Counted from the first letter of the stretch, positions 9,819 to 19,240 are shown. The stretch is DNA of 64,000 bases from Xenorhabdus yunnanensis (GCF_028598805.1 NZ_JAQRFI010000010.1:1-64000); one strand, 5' to 3'. Made by a program: numbers and translations. The notes: generated by a model not told the origin, from the sequence alone.

Positions 9819-11147
9819 GTGCAGCAAATAGCTAAAACTATCGTTCTGGTATACAACAACCTGCCCAAACCACATAAGATCATGCTTGGATCCCTAACGC
9901 TGGTCACTTTGGCTATCGCGATATGGCGGCCGGTTATTTACCATGAACGAGAAGAACGGACAGGTAACATTATTCTCAATATTTCCGATAGTGTTCCGGA
10001 AGTAGCATATCCAGATGCGACAGATGATGTAGCAGGGGATGATAATGAACAACTTCCCAATGAAGGCATTGGGGATGAAGATGGCAGTTCTGATGCAGCA
10101 ACAAATGTTCCGCATAAGTATGTTGTTTCCAATGGGGATAGCCTGAGTTCGATTTTAAATCAGTTTGGCATTAACTCTTCCGATATTGCTTTGTTGGCAA
10201 ATCAATATAGCGCGTTGCGTAATTTAAATATTGGTCAATCATTATCGTGGACTACTGACGATAACGGTAATTTAAAAACACTGACGTGGGATATTTCGCG
10301 TCGTGAAATTCGTACTTATACCCGCGAAGGTAGTGATTTCCAAGAAGTACAAGAATTCCAGAAAGGGGAATGGAAAAATAAAGTTATTATAGGCACAGTC
10401 GATGGTAGTTTTAATGGTAGCGCCCTGACCGCTGGGTTAACCAGCAGTGAAGCCAGAGAAGTGACAAAAGCGCTGCAATGGCAGATAGATTTCCGTAAAT
10501 TACGTAAAGGCGATCGTTTTTCTGTGCTGATGTCCCGTGAAATGCTTGATGGAAAAAGTGAACAGAGCCAGTTGTTAGGTGTTCACTTACAGAGCGGAGG
10601 TAATGATTATTATGCTTTCCGTGCCAATGATGGCCGTTTTTATGATAGCAATGCTTCCGGTCTGGAGCGTGGTTTCTTGCGTTTGCCTACAACTAAACAA
10701 TTCAGAGTGTCTTCTTCTTTCAATCCACATCGGTTAAATCCGGTCACTGGCAGAGTTACTGCACACAGAGGGGTTGATTTCGCTATGCCTGTAGGAACTC
10801 CTGTTCTGGCGGTTGGTGATGGTGAAGTTATTGTATCCAAATTTGATGGTGCAGCGGGTAATTTCATCGCCATTCGACATGGCCGTCAATATACCACTCG
10901 ATATATGCACTTGCGGAAATTATTGGTAAAACCGGGTCAGAAAGTGAAACGAGGTGAACGTATTGCGCTATCAGGAAGTACAGGACGTTCAACAGGCCCA
11001 CATTTGCACTTTGAATTCTGGGATAATCAGCGACCGGTTAACCCGCTCACCGCAAAATTACCGCGTTCTGGCGGGTTAAGTGGCAAAGAGCGTACAGAAT
11101 ATGTAGCAATGATTAAGGAGATTAAACCTCAATTGTTGCTAGATTAA
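9819..11147 (+). CDS. mepM: Murein DD-endopeptidase MepM
   Basis: M23 (LytM) zinc metallopeptidase that cuts D-Ala-mDAP cross-links to let the sacculus grow. A membrane anchor (about 21-38), an acidic linker (60-95), a LysM/OapA-like domain (about 99-145) and the M23 catalytic domain (about 295-430) are present. Zinc ligands are H316 and D320 (HRGVDF) and H397 in HLHFE, with H395 as the catalytic neighbour. The start is GTG at 9819, 20 bases after znuA, as in E. coli, where mepM also follows znuA. Confidence 0.95.
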   Translation: MQQIAKTIVLVYNNLPKPHKIMLGSLTLVTLAIAIWRPVIYHEREERTGNIILNISDSVPEVAYPDATDDVAGDDNEQLPNEGIGDEDGSSDAATNVPHKYVVSNGDSLSSILNQFGINSSDIALLANQYSALRNLNIGQSLSWTTDDNGNLKTLTWDISRREIRTYTREGSDFQEVQEFQKGEWKNKVIIGTVDGSFNGSALTAGLTSSEAREVTKALQWQIDFRKLRKGDRFSVLMSREMLDGKSEQSQLLGVHLQSGGNDYYAFRANDGRFYDSNASGLERGFLRLPTTKQFRVSSSFNPHRLNPVTGRVTAHRGVDFAMPVGTPVLAVGDGEVIVSKFDGAAGNFIAIRHGRQYTTRYMHLRKLLVKPGQKVKRGERIALSGSTGRSTGPHLHFEFWDNQRPVNPLTAKLPRSGGLSGKERTEYVAMIKEIKPQLLLD

Positions 11148-11164
11148 GTTGTTGCCGGATTAAG
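11133..11164 (+). repeat. 16-bp tandem duplication spanning the mepM stop codon
   Basis: TTGTTGCTAGATTAAG (11133-11148) is followed at once by TTGTTGCCGGATTAAG (11149-11164), a copy with two mismatches. The first unit holds the last codons and the TAA of mepM; the second is a downstream copy including another TAA. Confidence 0.85.
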
Positions 11165-11193
11165 TACTCCTGCTCCAGATTATTGACAGACAT

Positions 11194-11236
11194 AAAAGCG
11201 GATGATTGCTATCATCCGCTTTTATATTATTTTTTG
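11194..11236 (+). terminator. Terminator after mepM
   Basis: A 12-bp perfect stem (AAAAGCGGATGA at 11194-11205 with TCATCCGCTTTT at 11212-11223) and a 6-base loop, followed by a T-rich run to 11236. Confidence 0.9.
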
Positions 11237-11286
11237 TTGTAAACTTGTGCCTTGAAAGCGAGTGTTGGAATCATCAGAGTTAGCTC

Positions 11287-12255
11287 ATGAATAGAGAAAA
11301 AGATACAGATAGTAAATTGGGATATGTCCCTCGGTTTCATCGATCTTATTTGCATCCTCGTTATTGGGGGCTTTGGGCTGGTGTAGGAGTATTGGCCGGA
11401 TTGGCTTATATTCCAGCAAAATGGCGTGATCCATTGTTAGCCAAGATAGGTGTTTGGGCGGGTAAAAAAGCGAAAAGCGCTCGTCGCAGGGCGAAAATCA
11501 ATTTAATTTACTGTTTTCCTGAGTTAACGGAACAACAGCGCGAAGACTTGATTGATAGAATGTTTGCTAGTGCGCCTCAGTCATTTGTCATGCTGGCAGA
11601 GCTTTGCCTAAAAGGCGCTGAAGAAACGTTGATGCGTACTCAGTGGCACGGTGAGGAAATTTTTCAGACATTACAAGCACAAGGGAAAAATGTCATCCTA
11701 ATGGTTCCTCATGGATGGTCAATTGATATTCCTGCCATGCTTTTGTCAGCACGTGGTTACAAAATATCAGGTATGTTTAACCATCAGAGCAACCTTGTAG
11801 CTGATTATTTGTGGAATAAAGCGCGTCAGCATTTTGGTGGACGTTTGCATTCTCGTGATGCAGGAATTAAGCCCTTTATTGCATCGGTACGTGAAGGCTT
11901 TTGGGGATATTATTTGCCCGATCAGGATCATGGTGAAGAACATAGCGAATTTGTCGATTTTTTTGCCACCTATAAAGCGACACTGCCAGCACTTGGGCGT
12001 TTGATGAAAGTTTGCCGGGCAGCCGTTGTTCCGTTATTTCCGGTTTATAATTACGAAACCCATCAGTTGGATATTTATATACGTCCACCAATGGACGATA
12101 TTGCAGGGCAAGATGATGCTTATATTGCTCGTCGCATGAATGAGGAATTAGAAGAATTAGTTAAACCTAATCCTGAACAATATACTTGGATCTTAAAATT
12201 ACTCAAGACGCGGAAAGAAGGGGATATTGAGCCTTATAAAAGGAAAGAACTTTGA
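11287..12255 (+). CDS. lpxM: Lipid A biosynthesis myristoyltransferase (LpxM/MsbB family)
   Basis: Late acyltransferase that adds the last secondary acyl chain to Kdo2-lipid A at the inner membrane. LpxL/LpxM family HX4D motif is H142-GWSI-D147, next to a hydrophobic N-terminal segment (about 28-45). 322 residues. The position after mepM and before pykA is that of E. coli lpxM (msbB). TAGCTC before the ATG is only a weak ribosome-binding site. Confidence 0.95.
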   Translation: MNREKDTDSKLGYVPRFHRSYLHPRYWGLWAGVGVLAGLAYIPAKWRDPLLAKIGVWAGKKAKSARRRAKINLIYCFPELTEQQREDLIDRMFASAPQSFVMLAELCLKGAEETLMRTQWHGEEIFQTLQAQGKNVILMVPHGWSIDIPAMLLSARGYKISGMFNHQSNLVADYLWNKARQHFGGRLHSRDAGIKPFIASVREGFWGYYLPDQDHGEEHSEFVDFFATYKATLPALGRLMKVCRAAVVPLFPVYNYETHQLDIYIRPPMDDIAGQDDAYIARRMNEELEELVKPNPEQYTWILKLLKTRKEGDIEPYKRKEL

Positions 12256-12286
12256 TTCTTGAATAATTTCCAGCCCTCCGGTTAAT

Positions 12287-12326
12287 GATGATAAGTGGCA
12301 GTACACTACCACTTATCATCTGTTTT
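12287..12326 (+). terminator. Terminator after lpxM
   Basis: A 12-bp perfect stem (GATGATAAGTGG at 12287-12298 with CCACTTATCATC at 12309-12320), a 10-base loop, then TGTTTTT. Confidence 0.9.
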
Positions 12327-12339
12327 TATGAATAATTCG

Positions 12340-12378
12340 TTATTCAACTATTTATTATTCAGTTATTTATTATTCAAC
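12340..12378. repeat. 15-bp tandem repeat spanning the pykA stop codon
   Basis: Units TTATTCAACTATTTA (12340-12354), TTATTCAGTTATTTA (12355-12369) and a partial TTATTCAAC (from 12370) are adjacent. Each unit starts with TTA, the complement of TAA; the one at 12370-12372 is the actual pykA stop, so reading on would meet two more in-frame stops. Confidence 0.85.
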
Positions 12379-13812
12379 TTCAAGTATGCGGCAGGTATTG
12401 GTACTACCAACTGTTCTCATCTGATCGCCCTGAGTCACCAGCACTAAATCTCCGGTGGTGAGGTCGCCTTTATCACGCAGGCGGTTAACAGCTTCGCTTA
12501 CCGCAGCGATCCCATCAGTGTGTGAGCTACAATAAACAGGTGTTACACCACGATAAAGTGCGGTACGGTTTAAGGTCGATTCATGGCGTGACATGGAGAA
12601 GATGGGCAGGCCAGAACTAATACGAGACATCATGCGAGCCGTGCGACCAGATTCGGTCATGGCAATAATTGCTTTGACGCCTTTTAAGTGATTGGCTGCA
12701 TACATGGTAGACATTGAAATTGCTTCTTCAATGCTATCAAATGTAATATCCAAGCGATGTTTGGAGACATTGATACCCGGCATTTTTTCCGCCCCGATAC
12801 AGACTTTTGCCATAGCAGCAACGGTTTCCGCTGGGTATTGACCCGCCGCAGTTTCGGCAGAAAGCATAACCGCATCAGTACCATCCAGTACCGCATTAGC
12901 AACATCCATAACTTCAGCACGCGTCGGCATTGGGTTGGTGATCATGGATTCCATCATTTGTGTAGCAGTAATCACGACACGATTCAGTTGGCGGGCACGA
13001 CGAATCAGTTTTTTCTGTACGCCGACCAGTTCAGGGTCACCGATTTCAACACCAAGATCACCACGGGCAACCATGACAACATCAGACGCCAGAATGATTT
13101 CGTCGATAATTTCATCGCTGCTGACGGCTTCCGCTCGCTCAACTTTTGCGACAATTTGGGTTTCACAGCCTGCATCTCGTGCAAGACGACGGGCGTAATT
13201 CAAATCTTCACCTGAACGGGGGAAAGAAACAGCAAGATAATCAACACTAATTTTGGCGGCTGTAATGATATCTTCTTTATCTTTTTCGGTCAGTGCTTCG
13301 GCTGATAATCCCCCGCCCAGTTTATTGATGCCTTTATTGTTGGAAAGTGGGCCTCCAACGGTTACTTCTGTGAAGACTTGCATGCCCTGAACTTTCAGGA
13401 CTCTCAATTGAACGCGCCCATCATCCAATAGCAGGATATCACCGGCCGCTACATCAGACGGTAGACCTTTATAGTCAATACCGACTTTTTCTTTATTTCC
13501 TTCTCCCTTACCCAGATTGGCATCCAGCAGGAATTTATCCTCAACATTCAGGAAAATTTTTCCTTCCTTAAACGTGGATACGCGTATTTTAGGCCCTTGA
13601 AGATCACCAAGTATAGCAACGTGACAGCCTAAACGGGCGGCAATTTCGCGCACTTTATTCGCACGTTGGACATGATCTTCCGCAGTGCCATGAGAGAAAT
13701 TAAGGCGGACGACGTTGGCACCCGCGCTGATAACTTTTTCTAGATTGTTGTCACGATCTGTAGCCGGGCCGAGTGTAGTGACGATTTTTGTTCTTCTGAG
13801 CCGTCTGGACAT
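12370..13812 (-). CDS. pykA: Pyruvate kinase II
   Basis: Converts phosphoenolpyruvate and ADP to pyruvate and ATP, the last step of glycolysis. 480 residues, with the TIM-barrel phrases [33 protein letters not shown], the B-domain and the active-site segment [21 protein letters not shown] and ATQMMESM. It resembles the AMP-activated PykA isozyme of E. coli, which also lies between lpxM and hexR. HexR is known to act on central carbon genes, but I saw no HexR box in its upstream region. Confidence 0.97.
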   Translation of the reverse strand: MSRRLRRTKIVTTLGPATDRDNNLEKVISAGANVVRLNFSHGTAEDHVQRANKVREIAARLGCHVAILGDLQGPKIRVSTFKEGKIFLNVEDKFLLDANLGKGEGNKEKVGIDYKGLPSDVAAGDILLLDDGRVQLRVLKVQGMQVFTEVTVGGPLSNNKGINKLGGGLSAEALTEKDKEDIITAAKISVDYLAVSFPRSGEDLNYARRLARDAGCETQIVAKVERAEAVSSDEIIDEIILASDVVMVARGDLGVEIGDPELVGVQKKLIRRARQLNRVVITATQMMESMITNPMPTRAEVMDVANAVLDGTDAVMLSAETAAGQYPAETVAAMAKVCIGAEKMPGINVSKHRLDITFDSIEEAISMSTMYAANHLKGVKAIIAMTESGRTARMMSRISSGLPIFSMSRHESTLNRTALYRGVTPVYCSSHTDGIAAVSEAVNRLRDKGDLTTGDLVLVTQGDQMRTVGSTNTCRILEVE

Positions 13813-13841
13813 GTATTACTCCGTTGACTTGTGAAGTATAT

Positions 13842-13964
13842 ATACTTTGCGTTTTTCAAGTTGCAGCTTTATTGACTGAGTTCACTCTGGTCACATAGTT
13901 ATCTATGTTTTCAGGGATTCGTTCCCTTGTCGTTATGCTGTAACCCGAAATCCATTGGGTATAT
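13842..13964. repeat. About 120-bp dispersed repeat with inverted ends (ERIC-like/MITE-like)
   Basis: The ends are inverted copies: TATACTTTGCGTTTTTCAAG on the left, and the complement of the right end reads TATACCCAATGGATTTCGGG. Inside, CATAGATAACTATGTGACC on the minus strand and the GCTGCAACTTGAAA end match, from memory, a repeat common in Photorhabdus, Xenorhabdus and Serratia intergenic DNA. It sits between pykA and hexR and can fold into a long hairpin. Confidence 0.7.
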
Positions 13965-14108
13965 GAGTTTTTAATTACCTTAGAATAACCATTTTATTTG
14001 TTGAGTATTAACCCCGTGCTGCGAATATGCAGATAGGGAAAAGTCTACATATGCTATCAGTCTGGAGAGTTGATAAATAGTGAACAAAAACACAGTCTAT
14101 TTTCTGGT

Positions 14109-14960
14109 TTATGATTCATGCTTATCAAACCGTGAATTACGTAACGCTTCTTTGACCCTCTTCAAGTTATCCCTGAATTTTGAGCCTCGGCGTAGTGTAA
14201 AACCGGTTGCCAGTACATCAATGATGGTTAATTGAGCAATTCTTGAAACCATCGGCATATAAATATCCGTATCTTCAGGAACATCCAGCAAAATGGAAAG
14301 GGTAGCTTCCTGCGCTAATGGGGAGCTTGTTGAGGTAATGGCGATTACGGTTGCATCATTTTTGCGGGCCAGTTTGGCAATTTCTACGAGGCTTTTTGTT
14401 CTTCCTGTATGGGATATCAGTACGACAACATCGCCTTCGATACTGTTAATGCAGCTCATGCGTTGCATCACAATATCATCAAAATAGGTAACCGGAATAT
14501 TAAAGCGAAAAAATTTGTTCATGGCATCATGGGCCACAGCCGCTGATGCTCCTAAACCGAAAAAAGAGAGCTTTCTGGCTTGTGTCAGAAGGTCGACGGC
14601 ACGGTTAACTGCTGCAATATCCAGGTTACTTTTGACCGTTTCCAGATTCGCCATAACTGATTCAAAAATTTTGTTTGTATAAGAGGTGACGCTGTCACTT
14701 TCTTCTACATTGCGGTTCACATAAGGTGTACCATTGGCGAGGCTCTGTGCCAGATGTAATTTAAAATCGGGAAAACCTTTGGTATCGAGGCGTCGACAAA
14801 AACGATTAACCGTCGGTTCACTCACATTCGCCATTTTAGCCAGAGTGGCAATACTTGAATGGATGGCAGTTTGTGGTGAAGCAAGAATGACCTGCGCAAC
14901 CTTTTTTTCTGACTTACTCAAAACATCAAGACTATTTTGGAGCCGTTCCAGTGTGTTCAT
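14109..14960 (-). CDS. hexR: RpiR-family transcriptional regulator HexR
   Basis: Repressor of central carbon genes in gammaproteobacteria, responding to 2-keto-3-deoxy-6-phosphogluconate. 283 residues: an N-terminal helix-turn-helix (about 20-75, with LAKMANVSEPTVNRFCRRL) and a C-terminal SIS sugar-phosphate domain (about 125-255, FFGLGASAAVAHDA, LISHTGRTKSLVE, ITSTSSPLA). Divergent from zwf, with a HexR box next to the zwf start. Its ligand normally comes from the Entner-Doudoroff pathway; edd-eda are not next to zwf here. Confidence 0.94.
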   Translation of the reverse strand: MNTLERLQNSLDVLSKSEKKVAQVILASPQTAIHSSIATLAKMANVSEPTVNRFCRRLDTKGFPDFKLHLAQSLANGTPYVNRNVEESDSVTSYTNKIFESVMANLETVKSNLDIAAVNRAVDLLTQARKLSFFGLGASAAVAHDAMNKFFRFNIPVTYFDDIVMQRMSCINSIEGDVVVLISHTGRTKSLVEIAKLARKNDATVIAITSTSSPLAQEATLSILLDVPEDTDIYMPMVSRIAQLTIIDVLATGFTLRRGSKFRDNLKRVKEALRNSRFDKHES

Positions 14961-15378
14961 AAAACGCAGTTCAACCTCGGTTTTAGCGATTTCATTAACA
15001 GGAGAAATCTATTTCATTTTCATGGAAATATACTACTTGTTATGGAAAGCTGGCAGTGGGAACAACCGGATAACTTGAGATTTTTCATGAAAATATGACA
15101 GGTATCTAACTTTCAACTTGGTAAGATTACTTCTTAATCGTTGTAAATTTTCAGTTGATAGTTACTATTCGGTATAAACCCTGACCATATTATTAGTGAA
15201 TATAGCACTAATATGAATGTGAAAACAGCGTATAGAAAACGGGCATAAGGTTATTTAATAGCCTGCATTCAATAAGTTCACCTTGTAACCAATACAGAAG
15301 CAACGTGAAATACGAAAGAAGACATGAATAATCAGTGTTTACTGCATATAACCAAAGGAGTACATTACCCACAGATTC

Positions 15379-15393
15379 TGTAAAAAAATTACA
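15379..15393. promoter_or_regulatory. HexR operator upstream of zwf
   Basis: TGTAAAAAAATTACA fits the HexR consensus (TGTAA-N5-TTACA) and lies 27 bases before the zwf ATG, in the divergent hexR-zwf region. HexR binding here should repress zwf. Confidence 0.85.
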
Positions 15394-15419
15394 ATATCCC
15401 GTAATTGAGGAGATGCAAC

Positions 15420-16895
15420 ATGGCGGTGATGTCTACAGCTCAGGCTTGTAATTTGGTAATTTTTGGGGCGAAAGGAGACTTAGCACGCCGGAAATTAATG
15501 CCTTCCCTTTATCAGTTAGAAAAAGCGGGTTATATCCACCCTGATACCCGAATTATCGGTGTCGGTCGCGCAGACTGGGATAAAAAAGCCTATATCAAAG
15601 TCGTTGAAGAAGCGTTGGCTACATTTATGTCCGAGAAATTGGATTCAGAATTGTGGAAGAAGCTCAGTTCACGTCTGGAATTTTGTAATTTGGACGTAAA
15701 TGAAACAGAACATTTCACCGAATTGGCAAAAATACTTAATAAGGATAACTTGCCAGCGATTCACTATTTTGCGATGCCACCAAGTACGTTTGGCTCAGTA
15801 TGTCATGGGCTGGGAGCTGCAAGACTGAATGCGGAACCCAACCGTGTTGTGATGGAAAAGCCATTGGGAACGGATCTTGCTTCTTCCCGAGCGATTAATG
15901 ATGAAGTTGCAAAATATTTCAATGAAAGCCAAATCTACCGCATTGACCATTATTTAGGTAAAGAAACCGTGCTGAATTTGTTGGCATTGCGCTTTGCCAA
16001 CTCACTTTTTGTCAATAACTGGGATCATCACACGATTGATCATGTGCAAATCACTGTTGCTGAAGAAGTTGGTATTGAAGGACGTTGGGGCTATTTCGAC
16101 CAGGCAGGTCAGATGCGGGATATGATCCAGAACCATCTTTTGCAAATCCTGACCATGATTGCTATGTCGCCACCGGCTGACCTAACAGCTGATCGTATTC
16201 GTGATGAGAAAGTAAAAGTGCTGCGCTCATTGCGTCGAATTGATCACACCAATGTGCGGGAAAAAACTGTTCGCGGACAATATACGGCGGGTTTTGTACA
16301 TGGTAAGAAAGTTCCTGGTTATCTGGAAGAAGAGGGAGCAAATAAAGCCAGCAAAACGGAAACATTTGTATCGATTCGTGTTGATATTGATGATTGGCGC
16401 TGGTCTGGTGTACCTTTCTACCTGAGAACAGGGAAACGTTTGCCAGCTAAGTGTTCTGAAGTTGTTGTTTATTTCAAAGAGCCGTCTCTGAATCTGTTTG
16501 CTGAATCCTACCAAAAATTACCTCAGAATAAATTGACGATCCGCTTGCAGCCAGATGAAGGTATTGATATTGAAGTGCTGAATAAAGCGCCGGGGCTGGA
16601 GCATAAACATCGTTTGCAAACGACCAAACTGGATCTGAGTTTCTCTGAAACATTCAATCAGACGCACTTGGCTGATGCTTATGAAAGATTGTTGTTGGAG
16701 GCGATGCGCGGTATTCAGGCACTGTTTGTTCGCCGCGATGAAGTGGAAGAAGCATGGAAATGGGTGGATTCCATTATGGAAGCATGGGCTGCGGATAACG
16801 AACCACCAAAGCCTTATCAGGCAGGTAATTGGGGACCAGTTGCTTCTATTGCCATGATTACCCGTGATGGGCGTTCGTGGAATGAGTTTGAGTAA
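15420..16895 (+). CDS. zwf: Glucose-6-phosphate 1-dehydrogenase
   Basis: Oxidises glucose-6-phosphate to 6-phosphogluconolactone with NADP+, entering the pentose phosphate pathway. 491 residues from ATG 15420, which has GAGGAG in front and gives MAVMSTAQACNLVIFG, aligned with E. coli; a start five codons earlier would lie on the ribosome-binding site. Nucleotide motif GAKGDLARRK, substrate and catalytic segment RIDHYLGKE, and the conserved EKPLG are all present. No edd-eda follow, unlike in E. coli. Confidence 0.97.
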   Translation: MAVMSTAQACNLVIFGAKGDLARRKLMPSLYQLEKAGYIHPDTRIIGVGRADWDKKAYIKVVEEALATFMSEKLDSELWKKLSSRLEFCNLDVNETEHFTELAKILNKDNLPAIHYFAMPPSTFGSVCHGLGAARLNAEPNRVVMEKPLGTDLASSRAINDEVAKYFNESQIYRIDHYLGKETVLNLLALRFANSLFVNNWDHHTIDHVQITVAEEVGIEGRWGYFDQAGQMRDMIQNHLLQILTMIAMSPPADLTADRIRDEKVKVLRSLRRIDHTNVREKTVRGQYTAGFVHGKKVPGYLEEEGANKASKTETFVSIRVDIDDWRWSGVPFYLRTGKRLPAKCSEVVVYFKEPSLNLFAESYQKLPQNKLTIRLQPDEGIDIEVLNKAPGLEHKHRLQTTKLDLSFSETFNQTHLADAYERLLLEAMRGIQALFVRRDEVEEAWKWVDSIMEAWAADNEPPKPYQAGNWGPVASIAMITRDGRSWNEFE

Positions 16896-16939
16896 TTTGT
16901 GTGTTATTTGATTTGTACTAAATCTACTCATTAAAATAA

Positions 16940-16970
16940 CAGCCGGGCTTAATGTCCGGCTGATGTTTAT
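16940..16970 (+). terminator. Terminator after zwf
   Basis: CAGCCGG (16940-16946) pairs with CCGGCTG (16956-16962), followed by ATGTTTATT. The T-run is short. Confidence 0.65.
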
Positions 16971-17677
16971 TAAATAATGCGATGTTATTGAGCGCCATTA
17001 ATTTATTATTTAAAATTAAACCACTATTCCAAAATAAATTATTAATCCGTGCTGAAGGCATGTTTTTAAATTTGAATTTATATCGAAAAATAACATAATA
17101 AAAATTGATGTAGGAGAGTTTTCTTTTTTAATTAAATGATGAAATTTATCAAAAACTGATTATTGCTTAAAAAATAAAATTAGTATAAATAGACATTGTT
17201 ATTTTTGTCGTCAAGATATGAGTTGTCAAAAATATTCAATTTGAAATATTATATCAAAACTTATACCGAGCCGGTATTACGTTGTATTTCCTTTAATGAT
17301 TTTGATCTCAATGCTATTGCACCAATATCTTATCCAATGTCATCAAGCGAGATGCCAAATTTGATATCTGAATAATGGAATTTTTCGTTACTCTACTTTT
17401 AATAATAAAAGTGGAGTAAGTGGTTTTTATTTACTGGGATGTAATATAGGCTGTATTTCTTAAAATAATATTAGCCTTGCAAATTAAACTCGGTATTTGA
17501 TGGTACATGTTTGGTTGTTTTGGAACAGCGGAGAATGTGATGAATAAAAATAATAAGCAAATACAATACGTTGCTTTTTATTTTGAACTATGGTAGAAAT
17601 GTGCCACTAACACTATAAATATGAGGGTTCGTAGTATATCACACAGTGAACATCGTGTGATGAAAGAATAAAATATC
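16971..17677. other. About 700-base AT-rich spacer with a terminator-like hairpin
   Basis: I see no gene here. A strong hairpin (TTACTCTACTTTT at 17388-17400 with AAAAGTGGAGTAA at 17407-17419, one T-G pair) is followed by a run of T about ten bases on, as if it ended a short transcript; no matching promoter is obvious. A 7-bp inverted repeat ATCACAC/GTGTGAT lies near 17640. Confidence 0.4.
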
Positions 17678-17794
17678 ATGAATAGCGCCAAAAGCGTCAA
17701 CATTCAACATAGTAAAAAAATTCAACGTTGTACCCACGTTTTTTTCCTATCAACTATCTTATCCAGTGAGCACTATTGGTGCGGCGCCCTTTAG
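17678..17794 (+). CDS. Probable MdtU-like leader peptide upstream of mdtJI
   Basis: A 38-codon ORF starts at ATG 17678 and stops with TAG at 17792-17794, 167 bases before mdtJ. Its C-terminal half is rich in Cys, His and aromatics (QRCTHVFFLS, SSEHYWCGAL). The stop codon sits exactly in the loop of a small hairpin (GCCC-TTTA-GGGC, 17786-17797), followed by a second hairpin (CCGG-TTTTTTA-CCGG). In E. coli a short upstream ORF, mdtU, couples spermidine to mdtJI expression by Rho termination; position and architecture fit that role. The ribosome-binding site is weak, and homology to MdtU was not tested. Confidence 0.55.
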   Translation: MNSAKSVNIQHSKKIQRCTHVFFLSTILSSEHYWCGAL

Positions 17795-17961
17795 GGCCTT
17801 CTCCTGTTAACCGGTTTTTTACCGGCATTTCCCTTTTGCCAAAATATTTCGCTAAAACGTCAGGTTGATTTTGACATTGCGTAGTTGCATTTACAGCCGA
17901 TCTTGTTGGCATTTATAGCTTGATATCTTGGCATACTTATCAGCATGTTCAGGAGAAAAAA

Positions 17962-18357
17962 ATGATTTATTGGATATTTCTTGCACTGGCAATTGTGGCG
18001 GAAGTAATTGGCACTCTGTCGATGAAACAAGCCAGCGTTTCAGGTGATTTTGCAGGCATGATTGTGATGTACACCATGATCATAACTTCTTATATTTTGC
18101 TGGCAATTGCTATAAAAAAAGTGGCATTAGGTGTGGCTTATGCACTATGGGAAGGTATTGGGATCCTGTTTATTACTGCTTTTAGTGTAGTGTGGTTCAA
18201 CGAGTCACTGTCATTGATGAAAATTGGTGGATTGACATTATTGATAGCAGGAATTGCTTTGATCAAGGTAGGGTCAAAAAAAGCCCCGGACCATGCTTCA
18301 AACAATACATCAACCCCATCAAATAATGTTTTGAACAAGCAAGTCAAGGAGGCATGA
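17962..18357 (+). CDS. mdtJ: Spermidine exporter subunit MdtJ (SMR family)
   Basis: Small multidrug resistance protein with four membrane helices; with MdtI it forms a heteromeric spermidine exporter in the inner membrane. The start at 17962 ([17 protein letters not shown]) follows CAGGAGA and aligns with E. coli MdtJ; an upstream in-frame start is unsupported. The family Glu is in [13 protein letters not shown], with [14 protein letters not shown] in helix 3. The C-terminal tail (after about residue 105) is longer, Ser/Asn-rich and poorly conserved. One base separates it from mdtI. Confidence 0.94.
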   Translation: MIYWIFLALAIVAEVIGTLSMKQASVSGDFAGMIVMYTMIITSYILLAIAIKKVALGVAYALWEGIGILFITAFSVVWFNESLSLMKIGGLTLLIAGIALIKVGSKKAPDHASNNTSTPSNNVLNKQVKEA

Positions 18358-18358
18358 T

Positions 18359-18691
18359 ATGCTAACCCAATTTGAATGGTGGCATGGTGCATTCTTGGTT
18401 CTGGCGGTTGTTTTGGAAATTGCGGCAAATATTTTATTGAAATTATCCAATGGCTTTCAGCGCTTCTGGATTGGTATTTTATCCCTGATTGCTGTTTTAG
18501 GCGCATTCAGTTCGTTGGCTCAGGCAGTAAAAGGGATTGAACTTTCCATTGCTTATGCTTTGTGGGGAGCGTTCGGCATTATTGCTACAGTAGCAGCAGG
18601 TTGGATCATGTTTAATCAACGACTGAATTTTAAGGGATGGGGCGGTATTGTACTGCTGTTAATCGGTATGATTATGATTAAGATGGCTTAA
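18359..18691 (+). CDS. mdtI: Spermidine exporter subunit MdtI (SMR family)
   Basis: Partner of MdtJ: 110 residues, four membrane helices, key Glu in [12 protein letters not shown] and the helix-3 phrase [19 protein letters not shown] precedes the ATG, which almost touches the mdtJ stop, so the two are coupled. Export of excess polyamine is the expected job. Confidence 0.95.
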   Translation: MLTQFEWWHGAFLVLAVVLEIAANILLKLSNGFQRFWIGILSLIAVLGAFSSLAQAVKGIELSIAYALWGAFGIIATVAAGWIMFNQRLNFKGWGGIVLLLIGMIMIKMA

Positions 18692-18740
18692 TTTTTACGT
18701 TTCATACCTTAAACTTCATTTTATACATTCATTTACAAAA

Positions 18741-18783
18741 TGGCATTGAACGAGAGATAATTCGTTCAATGCCATGTTTTTTT
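18741..18783. terminator. Bidirectional terminator between mdtI and yoaB
   Basis: A 13-bp perfect stem (TGGCATTGAACGA at 18741-18753 with TCGTTCAATGCCA at 18762-18774), then TGTTTTTTT on the plus strand and AAAA before it, so it works both ways. Confidence 0.92.
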
Positions 18784-18794
18784 GATGAAGAAGC

Positions 18795-19139
18795 TTATAA
18801 AGCGGCGATAATTTTGATTTCTACTTTATATTTAGGATTCATCAATGCCGCTTGGACAGTGCAACGGACGGGAGCGCTTCCCGCAACAACCCATGCATCC
18901 CAAGCAGTATTCATACCTGCAAAATCGGCCTTATCTGCCAGAAAAATTGTAGCATCCAAAATCTTGCTCTTGTCTGAGCCAAGACGATGTAACAGGGTAT
19001 CAATGGCAGCCAGAGTATCGGCAGTTTGCTCTGTAATATCGCCGTCCAGCTTTTCTGGCACGCTGGTATAATAGATAGTGTCATTGTAAACGACCGCTTC
19101 TGACCAACGAGTATCTGGGTCGATGCGTTTAATAGTCAT
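18795..19139 (-). CDS. yoaB: RidA/YoaB-family reactive enamine/imine deaminase
   Basis: A 114-residue protein of the YjgF/YER057c/UK114 (Rid) superfamily, whose members hydrolyse reactive imines or enamines. It aligns well with E. coli YoaB: MTIKRIDPDTRWSEAVVYN at the start, the catalytic-pocket Arg in PVRCTVQA, and the C-terminal YKVEIKIIAA. Trimeric cytoplasmic enzymes are usual. It lies divergent from yoaA as in E. coli. The exact substrate of YoaB is not known. Confidence 0.92.
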   Translation of the reverse strand: MTIKRIDPDTRWSEAVVYNDTIYYTSVPEKLDGDITEQTADTLAAIDTLLHRLGSDKSKILDATIFLADKADFAGMNTAWDAWVVAGSAPVRCTVQAALMNPKYKVEIKIIAAL

Positions 19140-19240
19140 TAAATCTCCTGTTAATATATACAGTTTATTTGCTGAATTGGGTGGTTATTACAACTCAGTA
19201 TTGGCATAATTCTGCCACAATTTATTGAAAGAGACAGTTC

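Noticed and set aside
17760-17830. Guanidine-II (mini-ykkC) riboswitch before the SMR genes
   Set aside because: The hairpins here lack the ACGR loops that define that motif; a translated MdtU-like leader explains the region better.
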